A stretch of 64,000 nt of DNA from Mumia xiangluensis. GTDB lineage: Bacteria; Actinomycetota; Actinomycetes; Propionibacteriales; Nocardioidaceae. The DNA lies in assembly GCF_010994095.1 (NCBI RefSeq), contig NZ_WJYO01000006.1:186001-250000 (forward strand), written 5' to 3'. Below, piece by piece: positions 26,395 to 33,663 of the stretch; the stretch's first letter is position 1; each line of letters starts with the position of its first letter. Under the pieces are notes generated by a model. That model was given only the letters and a program-made list of their open reading frames with translations, was not told the origin of the DNA and did not search any database. The position numbers and the translations under genes are program-made.

Positions 26395-26912
26395 GGGCGT
26401 TCCTCTCGTCGGCGTCGGCGGAAAGCGGTCACGCGTGCGCGCCCCGAGCAGGTGTCGGAGCAGTAGCGCCGCGGGCGCCCGCGGGGCCGGTCGATCCACA
26501 CGTCGACGCAGGCGTCCGCGTCGCAGGTGCCGATCGCGTCGAGACCCCGCTCCACGAGCATGTCATGGAGCGTCCGCAGTGCGGCGACGAGGAGGGAGTC
26601 GGACCGGTCTGCCGGCCTCCACTCCGCTGTCACCTGATCGTCGGCCAGCGCCAGGCGGACCGTCGTACCCGCTCGGGCGAGCAGGTCGTCCATGAGGCGT
26701 ACTCGTTCGGCGCTCGACGGCGCGGCGAACACGGGATGCAGAAGGTCGGCGATGCCCGTCAGTGCGGCGTCGTCGAACCGCACGGTGTCGGGGGGAACCA
26801 CGAGGCTGACCGGCGGGTATGCCTGGGCGGCCTCCCCCGCCTCGACCCTGGGCGCAGTCCCCCACTCGTTGACGAGGACCACGACGTCGTCGGGCTCGAG
26901 GGGAAGAAGCAT
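26391..26912 (-). CDS. CGNR zinc-finger (ABATE) protein with altered CGNR motif
   Basis: 173-residue putative transcription factor of the CGNR/ABATE family. The N-terminal ABATE-like domain has VLVNEWGTAPR and TGIADLLHPVFAAPS. The C-terminal finger keeps a C-x4-C pair (CDADACVDVWIDRPRGRPRRYC) and SDTC. The eponymous Cys-Gly-Asn-Arg is replaced by CSGR. Basic residues RARVTAFRRRRREE end the chain. ATG 26912 follows TACACT (26920-26925) by seven bases, indicating a leaderless mRNA. It controls, presumably, itself, the DoxX gene, and possibly the divergent LysE gene through the dyad next to it. Confidence 0.85.
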   Translation of the reverse strand: MLLPLEPDDVVVLVNEWGTAPRVEAGEAAQAYPPVSLVVPPDTVRFDDAALTGIADLLHPVFAAPSSAERVRLMDDLLARAGTTVRLALADDQVTAEWRPADRSDSLLVAALRTLHDMLVERGLDAIGTCDADACVDVWIDRPRGRPRRYCSDTCSGRARVTAFRRRRREERP

Positions 26913-26919
26913 GGGAGAG

Positions 26920-26956
26920 AGTGTAACAGTAAATGTCGGCGAGTGGCGTTACTGTT
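26920..26956. promoter_or_regulatory. shared divergent promoter with AACAGTAA/TTACTGTT dyad
   Basis: An 8-bp inverted repeat, AACAGTAA (26925-26932) and TTACTGTT (26949-26956), with a 16-base spacer. The right arm contains the LysE -10 (TACTGT, 26950-26955), six bases before ATG 26962. On the other strand TACACT (26920-26925) is the CGNR -10, seven bases before its ATG, and touches the left arm. A protein bound to the dyad would hit both leaderless promoters. The likely ligand is the CGNR protein (inference). Confidence 0.75.
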
Positions 26957-26961
26957 GACCG

Positions 26962-27597
26962 ATGGTCGATCCGTCGGTCCTCCCCGCATTCGTCGCCGCA
27001 GTGCTCGCGGTGACGATCGCTCCTGGACCCGACAACACCTACATCGCCGCGGTGGCCCTCCGGTACGGTCCGCGGGCGGGCGTCGTCTCTGCGCTCGGGA
27101 TGGCGATCGGCATGGTCGTCCACGTCGCCGCGGCCACCGCCGGGCTCGCCGTCCTCCTCTCGGTCAACCCCGCGCTGATCGTCGCGGTGCAGGTGGTCGG
27201 CGCCGGATACCTCGGCTGGCTCGCGGCTGCCACGGTCCGCGAGCTCGGCCGGCCGGTCGCTGCCGCAGAGAGCCCTCGCTCACGCGACGTGCTGCTGCGG
27301 GCGGTCGTCACGAACCTGACCAACCCGAAGGTGATCCTGTTCTTCGCCGCGTTCCTGCCGGGCTTCGTCGACGCCGACAACGGCGCGCCGGCGCTCCAGA
27401 TGCTCACCCTCGGCACGCTCTTCCTGCTCGTCGGGCTCGCGTGCGACGCCACGATCGGCGTCGCCGCAGGGCGCCTAGGACGCACGCTCGACACTCGCGG
27501 GCGGGCGGGCACCGCGCTCACGCTGCTCGCCGCCGCCGTGTACGCCGCCCTGGCGGTCCTGCTCCTCGTCGAGGCTCTCCGTACGATCGCGGGGTGA
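26962..27597 (+). CDS. LysE family translocator (RhtB-type)
   Basis: 211-residue amino-acid exporter with six predicted helices. Family signatures are APGPDNTYIAAVALRYG at the N-terminus, LGWLAAATVREL, and the central NLTNPKVILFFAAFLPGF motif. Likely exports an amino acid or homoserine-like compound. Its stop overlaps the GrpB start (GTGA), so the two are coupled. Leaderless promoter described separately; divergent from the CGNR gene. Confidence 0.93.
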   Translation: MVDPSVLPAFVAAVLAVTIAPGPDNTYIAAVALRYGPRAGVVSALGMAIGMVVHVAAATAGLAVLLSVNPALIVAVQVVGAGYLGWLAAATVRELGRPVAAAESPRSRDVLLRAVVTNLTNPKVILFFAAFLPGFVDADNGAPALQMLTLGTLFLLVGLACDATIGVAAGRLGRTLDTRGRAGTALTLLAAAVYAALAVLLLVEALRTIAG

Positions 27598-28226
27598 GCG
27601 TCCATCCCCTCTGGCGTCCGTTCGAGACGCCCACCCAGGAGCAGACCGACAGCGCTTTCGTCTCGGGCACCGAGCCGCGCGTCGTCGGCGGTCGCGTCGC
27701 GGTCGTCGCGTACGACCCTGCCTGGCCGGCGGCGTACGCACGCATCGCCGACGCGATCCATGAGGCCCTCGACGGCCGCGCCATCGCCGTCGCGCACACC
27801 GGATCCACGTCCGTGCCGGGCCTGGCGGCGAAGCCGATCATCGACGTCGACCTGATCGTGGCCGACCCTGCCGACGAGCCGTCGTACGTCCCTCCGCTGG
27901 AGCGCCTCGGCTACGTCCTGCGGATCCGCGAGCCGTGGTGGGAGCAGCACCGGATGCTGCGGCTCGACGACCCGCTGCAGGTGAACCTCCACGTGTTCGG
28001 GCCGGACGCCGCGGAGCCGCGGCGGCACCTGCTGTTCCGCGAACGGCTGCTTGCCGACGACGCCGACCGGACGGCGTACGCGCGTCTCAAGGAGGAGCTC
28101 GCGACGAGAGAGTTCGGCACCGTGATGGCGTACAACGCGGCGAAGGCGAGGCTGATCTACGAGATCTACGAGCACGCGTTCGCCGCCGATCCCGACCATC
28201 CGCACGATCCGCAGCCGATCGACTAG
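27594..28226 (+). CDS. GrpB family nucleotidyltransferase-like protein (UPF0157)
   Basis: 210-residue protein of the GrpB/UPF0157 family, with a minimal nucleotidyltransferase fold. The core is AVAHTGSTSVPGLAAKPIID then VDLIV, i.e. the G-S motif and a D-x-D acidic pair. Residues after VNLHVFGPDAAEPRRHLLFRERL complete the domain. An N-terminal extension of about 30 residues precedes the usual start. The family also appears fused to dephospho-CoA kinase. Substrate unknown. Coupled to LysE by a four-base overlap. Confidence 0.92.
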   Translation: MSVHPLWRPFETPTQEQTDSAFVSGTEPRVVGGRVAVVAYDPAWPAAYARIADAIHEALDGRAIAVAHTGSTSVPGLAAKPIIDVDLIVADPADEPSYVPPLERLGYVLRIREPWWEQHRMLRLDDPLQVNLHVFGPDAAEPRRHLLFRERLLADDADRTAYARLKEELATREFGTVMAYNAAKARLIYEIYEHAFAADPDHPHDPQPID

Positions 28227-28246
28227 CACCTCGAGCGCGCCGCGGC

Positions 28247-29677
28247 TCAGACCGGCAGGAGCCGCCCGACGACCCCGGAGAGCTGATCGACCGTGCGGCA
28301 CTCGTGCATGTCGACGATCTGCGCGTACGCCGGTGCGACCGAGTCGCCGAGCCCCCATCGGCTCTCGTGCTCGGGGTTGAGCCAGAACGTGCGCCGTGCG
28401 CGGCCCACGATGTCGCGCAGCGCGTCCAGGTCGGGATCGAGGTGGTTCGCGCGGGCGTCCCCGAGGATCAGGACGCTCGTGCGGGGCCCGATCACGGCGC
28501 CGTACCGGGTGACGAAGGACCGCAGCGCGCGACCATAGTCGCTCGACGCGTGCCAGGGCGCGACGTTCGCGTTCGCCGCGATGCGCTCTGCCAGCGCCGC
28601 CGGGTCGGCCTCGCCGCCGGTGACGAGCTCGGTGACCTCGTCGGTGTGGTTCACGAAGGCGAACACCCGCACCTTGCTGAACTGGTCGCGCAGCGCCTGG
28701 ACGAGCAGCATCGTGAACCCCGCGAATCCTGCGACGGACCCCGACGTGTCGCACAGCAGCACCAGCTCGGGCCTGGCCTTGCGGCGATGCTCGAAGACCG
28801 GGTTCAACGGCACGCCGCCGTACGACATGGAGCGCCGCAGCGTCCGCCGGATGTCGACCTGGCCGCGGTTGCGCCGACGCCGTCGTGCGGACAGGCGGGT
28901 CGCGAGACGGCGCGCCAGCGGCTGCACCGTGCGCCGCAGCTCCAGCACCTGCTCCCGGCTCGCGGCGAGGAACTCGACCTGGCTCGCGTCCGGGCGGACG
29001 GCGTACTTCGCGACACGGTCGCGCCCACGCACCTCCGCCGTACGGCGGCTGGCCTCGGTCTGCACGAGCTCGCGGAACCGCTCGACGTCGCGACGCACCT
29101 CGTCACGATCGAGGCGCTCACCGAATCCCGCGGTGCTCCCCCGCTGCGCCAGCGCCCGGACGATCGCGGTCTGGGGGCGCAGCTGCTCGAGGGTCTGCCG
29201 TGCCGACCAGCCCGCGCCCGCCGCGCCCGGACCGGAGCCCGCCTGGATCGCGCCGAGCGCATCGACCGCGGCAGCAGCGACGTCCTCGAGCGCCTCGCGC
29301 CCGCCCTGCGCCAGCGCCTCGACGAGGTCGTCGCGGACGTCGTCCACACCCCGCGGTCGCGCGGTGGGCGACGCCGTACCGTCGTCGGCGCCGTCCTCGC
29401 GGACCGACGTACGGGCGCCGACGGCAGCCGGGAAGTACACGTCGAAGACGGCGTCGAACACCCGGCGCTGCCCCGTACGGCGGATCAGCGCAGCGGCCAG
29501 CCCCTCGCGTAGCAGATCACGGTCGGCGAGCGTCAGGACGCCCATGACCTGGGCAGCGTCGACCGTCTCGCTCGTGCCGACGACCATCCCGTGCCCGCGC
29601 AGCGCCTCGACCATCGCGACGAGGCGACCCGGGAGCGACCCCGCGCCGCTGTCGCTCGTCGAGACCCTGTCCGTCAT
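28247..29677 (-). CDS. von Willebrand A domain protein, CoxE-like
   Basis: 476-residue protein with a C-terminal VWA/CoxE-like domain. The MIDAS metal motif is in LLCDTSGSVAGFA (D-x-S-x-S), and a later acidic ILGDARANHLDPD likely completes it. The N-terminal half is helical and begins with a disordered stretch and GRLVAMVEALRGHGM. These proteins pair with MoxR ATPases as metal-insertion or assembly chaperones. The start overlaps the MoxR stop by four bases. No carbon-monoxide dehydrogenase or obvious client gene is in the window. Confidence 0.92.
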   Translation of the reverse strand: MTDRVSTSDSGAGSLPGRLVAMVEALRGHGMVVGTSETVDAAQVMGVLTLADRDLLREGLAAALIRRTGQRRVFDAVFDVYFPAAVGARTSVREDGADDGTASPTARPRGVDDVRDDLVEALAQGGREALEDVAAAAVDALGAIQAGSGPGAAGAGWSARQTLEQLRPQTAIVRALAQRGSTAGFGERLDRDEVRRDVERFRELVQTEASRRTAEVRGRDRVAKYAVRPDASQVEFLAASREQVLELRRTVQPLARRLATRLSARRRRRNRGQVDIRRTLRRSMSYGGVPLNPVFEHRRKARPELVLLCDTSGSVAGFAGFTMLLVQALRDQFSKVRVFAFVNHTDEVTELVTGGEADPAALAERIAANANVAPWHASSDYGRALRSFVTRYGAVIGPRTSVLILGDARANHLDPDLDALRDIVGRARRTFWLNPEHESRWGLGDSVAPAYAQIVDMHECRTVDQLSGVVGRLLPV

Positions 29678-30552
29678 CGACGGACGTCCGCCTCGTCGAG
29701 CTGCAGGTGCTTGCGTGCTCGGGCCACGTCGTCGGTGTGCTTGAGGAGTACGCCGAGGGTCTCGTCGACGACGGCCTCGTCGAGCGACTCGGCGCCGAGC
29801 GCGAGGAGCGTACGAGCCCAGTCGATGCTCTCGGACACCGACGGCGCCTTGCGCAGATCGATGCGGCGCAGCGCGTTGACGACGCGGACCAGCGAGGTCG
29901 CCAGGGTGTCGTCCACGCCCGGGACGCGCGAGCGTACGATCCGCTCCTCGAGGTCCGGCTCCGGGAAGTCGATGTGCAGGAACAGGCAGCGCCGGCGCAG
30001 CGCCTCGCTCAGCTCGCGGGTGGCGTTCGAGGTGAGCACCGTGAACGGCGCGTGGCGCGCCGTCAGCGTGCCGAGCTCCGGGACCGTGATCGCGTAGTCG
30101 CTCAGCACCTCGAGCAGGAGGCCCTCGATCTCGAGGTCGGCCTTGTCGACCTCGTCGATCAGGAGGGTGCTCGGGTCCTCGGATCGGATCGCCTGCAGCA
30201 GCGGGCGGGCGAGGAGGAACTCGTCGGTGAAGATGTCGTCACGCGTCGCGTCCCACGTCTCGCCGCGGCCCGAGGTGATGCGCAGGAGCTGCTTGGCGTG
30301 GTTCCACTCGTACAGCGCACGTGCCTCGTCGACGCCCTCGTAGCACTGGAGCCGGACGAGCCCGGCGCCCGTCGCCTGCGCCACGGCACGGGCGAGCTCG
30401 GTCTTTCCGACGCCCGCGGGTCCCTCGACGAGCAGCGGCTTGTCGAGCCGGTCGGCCAGGAACACCGTGGTCGCGACAGACGGTGATGCCAGGTATCCCT
30501 GGGCCGCCAGCTGGTCGGTGACGTCCTCGACGGAGGCGAATCGCTCACTCAC
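29674..30552 (-). CDS. MoxR family AAA+ ATPase
   Basis: 292-residue chaperone-type ATPase. Walker A GPAGVGKTEL, Walker B LLIDEVDKAD, sensor 1 VLTSNATRELSEALRRRC, and the FPEPDLEERIV C-terminal lid are all present. MoxR proteins work with VWA partners to activate or assemble complexes. GTG 30552 follows TAGGGT (30560-30565) by seven bases; the open frame reaches 30585 but has no support. Forms a two-gene operon with the VWA gene, a widely conserved pair. Confidence 0.94.
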   Translation of the reverse strand: MSERFASVEDVTDQLAAQGYLASPSVATTVFLADRLDKPLLVEGPAGVGKTELARAVAQATGAGLVRLQCYEGVDEARALYEWNHAKQLLRITSGRGETWDATRDDIFTDEFLLARPLLQAIRSEDPSTLLIDEVDKADLEIEGLLLEVLSDYAITVPELGTLTARHAPFTVLTSNATRELSEALRRRCLFLHIDFPEPDLEERIVRSRVPGVDDTLATSLVRVVNALRRIDLRKAPSVSESIDWARTLLALGAESLDEAVVDETLGVLLKHTDDVARARKHLQLDEADVRR

Positions 30553-30618
30553 GCGCCCCACCCTACGCGGGCGCCGATCACCCACGGGGCGGACGGGGAG
30601 GCGGATCTGGAGGGGCGG

Positions 30619-31893
30619 TCAGAGGAGGTGCGAGAAGGCGTGGATCGTGACGCCCGCGAGCGCGCCGACCACCGTGCCGTTGATCCGGATGAACTGGAGG
30701 TCGCGTCCCACGTGCAGCTCGATGCGCCGCGACGCCTCGCGCCCGTCCCACCGGTTCACGGTCTCGGAGATGACCGTGGCGATCTCGCTGCCGTAGTTCG
30801 TGACGACGAACGCCGCCGTGTCGCTCGCCATGCGGTCCAGGCGCACCTGCAGCTCTGGCTCGGCGACGATCCGCTCCCCCGTCTCGCACAGGATCGCGAC
30901 CAGCCGGGTACGGAGCATCCCTGCGGACTCGTCGAGCGAGTCCAAGAGGGCGTGGCGCAGTCCGTTCCACAGCGCGATCGCGACGTCGACGACCTGCGGC
31001 TGGGACAGCACCCGCTCCTTGAGCGCCTCTGCCCGTGCCTGCGTCGCAGGATCGTGCTGGAGATCGTCGGCGAGCGTCACCAGGAACGCGTCGAGCGACT
31101 GGCGCACCTGGTGCTCGGGATCGGCGCGTACGTCGTCGACCCACGCGAGCGCCTCGCGGTAGAGCCGCGACGAGATCCGGCCGTCGACCCAGTGCGGCGT
31201 CCACCACGGAGCCCGGTCGGCGACCATCTCCTCGACCGACTCCTGGTTCTCGAGGAGCCACCGATGGAGCTCCTCGACGCCGATGTCGACCAGGCCGTGG
31301 TGTGCGCCGTCGCGGACGATCTCGCCGAGCGCCTGCCCCGCAGCGGGGCTGAGCTCCTCGGCCTTGAGCCGCGGCACGACGACCTCGCGGACGATCGCCG
31401 CCACGTCCTCGTCGCTGATCCGCGAGAGGCCGTCGCGCAGGACGCGCGAGCCGATGTCGACGACCCGGCGGGCGTGCGCAGGATCGGCGATCCAGCGGCC
31501 GATCCGCAGGCTGATCCTGGCGGACTCCACGCGCTCGCGGACGACGGCCTCGTTGAGGAAGTTGTCGGTCACGAACTCCTGGAGACTCACGCCGAGCGCG
31601 TCCTTGCGCTTCGGGATCAGCGCCGTGTGCGGGATCGGCAGGCCCAGCGGGTGCTTGAAGATCGCGGTCACGGCGAACCAGTCGGCGAGGGCACCGACCA
31701 TCGCGGCCTCGGCGCCGGCGTTGACGTAGCCGAGCGCGCCGCTCTCGCCGTACGTGAGTGCGTACACGATGGCCGCGATGACCAGCAGTCCCGACGCGAG
31801 GGTACGCATCTGCCGCAGGCCGCGTCGTCGTACGGCGTCCGAACCACCGAGGGACTCCGGAACGGTGAAGCCGATGGTCCGCAACTCGCTCAC
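30619..31893 (-). CDS. DUF445 family membrane protein
   Basis: 424 residues. The signature region is GYVNAGAEAAMVGALADWFAVTAIFKHPLGLPIPHTALIP followed by a long helical, probably extracytoplasmic or cytosolic domain and a C-terminal membrane helix (INGTVVGALAGVTIHAFSHLL). One N-terminal helix (TLASGLLVIAAIVYAL) precedes it. The family is conserved in bacteria without a settled function. GTG 31893 follows TAGGCT (31900-31905) by six bases. Divergent from the ypfJ-like metallopeptidase. Confidence 0.92.
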   Translation of the reverse strand: MSELRTIGFTVPESLGGSDAVRRRGLRQMRTLASGLLVIAAIVYALTYGESGALGYVNAGAEAAMVGALADWFAVTAIFKHPLGLPIPHTALIPKRKDALGVSLQEFVTDNFLNEAVVRERVESARISLRIGRWIADPAHARRVVDIGSRVLRDGLSRISDEDVAAIVREVVVPRLKAEELSPAAGQALGEIVRDGAHHGLVDIGVEELHRWLLENQESVEEMVADRAPWWTPHWVDGRISSRLYREALAWVDDVRADPEHQVRQSLDAFLVTLADDLQHDPATQARAEALKERVLSQPQVVDVAIALWNGLRHALLDSLDESAGMLRTRLVAILCETGERIVAEPELQVRLDRMASDTAAFVVTNYGSEIATVISETVNRWDGREASRRIELHVGRDLQFIRINGTVVGALAGVTIHAFSHLL

Positions 31894-31956
31894 GCGGGAA
31901 GCCTAGCGGGACGATGGCGGGCAGTCCGGAGGCCGCGATCGCCCTAGACTCCGACC

Positions 31957-32856
31957 ATGACCTTCAACGAGGGGGCGGACCTCGACACGAGCCAGGTCCG
32001 CAGCGGTGGTTCCAGTCGCACGGGTGTCGCGATCGGCGGCGGTGCCGGCGGCATCATCCTGCTCATCATCGGCCTCCTCCTCGGGGTCAACCCGTTCGAG
32101 CAGGGAGGGACGTCGAGCGCGTTCGACCCCTCGCAGATCCAGCAGGCCGGCACGAGCGAGCTCGACCTCTCGCAGTGCAAGACCGGCGCCGACGCCAACC
32201 GGGACGACGTCTGCCGCGTGGTCGGCACCGTGAACAGCGTCCAGGACTACTGGCGCGAGGCGCTCCCGGCCGACGCGAACCGCCAGTACCGCGACGCGTA
32301 CACGGTGATCTACTCCGGCCAGACCCAGTCGGCCTGCGGCACGGCGAGCAACGCGGTCGGCCCGTTCTACTGCCCGACCGACGAGCAGGTCTACATCGAC
32401 GCGTCCTTCTTCGACGACCTGACGAGCCGGTACGGCGCGGACGGCGGCGCGCTCGCCCAGATGTACGTGGTCGCCCACGAGTACGGCCACCACGTCCAGA
32501 ACATCCTCGGCGTCCTCCAGTACGCGCAGCAGGACCGCCAGGGTGCGACGTCCGGCGCGGTCCGGGTCGAGCTGATGGCGGACTGCCTTGCCGGTGTGTG
32601 GGCGAACCACGCCTCGACGACCGAGGACGCGGACGGCACGACGCTGATCCAGCCGCTCACCGAAGCCGACATCGAGTCGGCGCTGTCGGCGGCGGCCGCG
32701 GTCGGCGACGACCGCATCCAGGAGTCGACGACCGGTCGCGTGAATCCCGAGAGCTGGACGCACGGGTCGTCGGAGCAGCGGCAGCGGTGGTTCATGACCG
32801 GTTACGAGTCGGGCAACCTGAACTCCTGCGACACGCTGTCCGCCCAGCAGCTCTGA
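31957..32856 (+). CDS. neutral zinc metallopeptidase, YpfJ/KPN_02809 family
   Basis: 299-residue membrane-anchored metallopeptidase. A single N-terminal helix (GVAIGGGAGGIILLIIGLLLGV) is followed by the peptidase domain with zinc motif VVAHEYGHHVQ near residues 170-180 (HEYGH) and a downstream ligand region RVELMADCLAGVWA. Four Cys probably form disulfides outside the membrane. ATG 31957 follows TAGACT (31945-31950) by six bases, so leaderless. Two bases of gap separate it from the CPBP gene. Confidence 0.94.
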   Translation: MTFNEGADLDTSQVRSGGSSRTGVAIGGGAGGIILLIIGLLLGVNPFEQGGTSSAFDPSQIQQAGTSELDLSQCKTGADANRDDVCRVVGTVNSVQDYWREALPADANRQYRDAYTVIYSGQTQSACGTASNAVGPFYCPTDEQVYIDASFFDDLTSRYGADGGALAQMYVVAHEYGHHVQNILGVLQYAQQDRQGATSGAVRVELMADCLAGVWANHASTTEDADGTTLIQPLTEADIESALSAAAAVGDDRIQESTTGRVNPESWTHGSSEQRQRWFMTGYESGNLNSCDTLSAQQL

Positions 32857-32858
32857 TC

Positions 32859-33653
32859 GTGAGAGTCGCGTTCCCCGGCCCGCTGGTCCCTGCGCCGTCG
32901 CCGGTCGCCGCCCCTCAGCGCCGCCTGCTCGGCGTCGAGGTCTGGATCGTCCTCCTGATCTCGCTGCTTCAGTCGGCGATCTACGCGTCGGTCTCCCTGG
33001 TCGCGAAGCTCACCCGGGGTCCGCTCTCGGACCAGACCGCGACGCTCAACGCCTCGCGCAGCGACAGGTCGTGGCTCGACCTGACCTACCAGCTCCTCGG
33101 TATCGGGTTCGCACTGATGCCTGTCGTGCTGGTGCTCTACCTCCTCGTCCGGTCGAGCGACGCGCCGCGCCGGGTGCTCGGTATCGGGCGCGGCTCAGCC
33201 GTGGGCGACGCGGGCTGGGGCATCGGCCTCGCGGCGCTCATCGGGCTTCCGGGTCTGGCGTTCTACTTCATCGGCCGCGCCCTCGGCATCACGGCCACGA
33301 TCGTCCCGAGCGCCCTCGACGACCACTGGTGGCGCGTGCCCGTCCTCATCGCCTCGGCCCTGATGAACTCGGTCCTCGAGGAGGTCATCGTCGTCGGCTA
33401 CCTCATGTGGAGGCTGACGCAGCTCGGCTGGGGACGCTGGCACGTCCTGGCGGCGAGCGCGGCGCTGCGTGGATCGTACCACCTCTACCAGGGGATCGGC
33501 CCGGCGATCGGCAACGCGGTGATGGGTATCGTGTTCGGGTACTTCTACCAGCGGACAGGGCGCATCGTGCCGCTGGTGATCGCCCACGCGATCCTCGACA
33601 TCGTCGCGTTCGTCGGGTACGCCCTGCTCAAGGATGCGCTCAACCTGCCTTAG
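32859..33653 (+). CDS. CPBP family intramembrane metalloprotease
   Basis: 264-residue membrane protein with the Abi/CPBP layout. Motif 1 is NSVLEEVIVVGYLMWRL, where the usual E-E-x-x-x-R has lost the Arg. Motif 2 is ALRGSYHLYQG with the His, and motif 3 is VIAHAILDIVAF (H-x-x-x-D). GTG 32859 sits in the stop region of the preceding metallopeptidase, giving a compact two-gene unit. Ten bases separate it from hrpA. Some CPBP members are prenyl endopeptidase relatives; the substrate is unknown. Confidence 0.87.
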   Translation: MRVAFPGPLVPAPSPVAAPQRRLLGVEVWIVLLISLLQSAIYASVSLVAKLTRGPLSDQTATLNASRSDRSWLDLTYQLLGIGFALMPVVLVLYLLVRSSDAPRRVLGIGRGSAVGDAGWGIGLAALIGLPGLAFYFIGRALGITATIVPSALDDHWWRVPVLIASALMNSVLEEVIVVGYLMWRLTQLGWGRWHVLAASAALRGSYHLYQGIGPAIGNAVMGIVFGYFYQRTGRIVPLVIAHAILDIVAFVGYALLKDALNLP

Positions 33654-33663
33654 GGGTTCTCGG

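Noticed and set aside
28247-30552. MoxR-VWA pair as an anti-phage defence system
   Set aside because: The two genes are a common chaperone pair, and no nuclease, toxin or other defence gene adjoins them.
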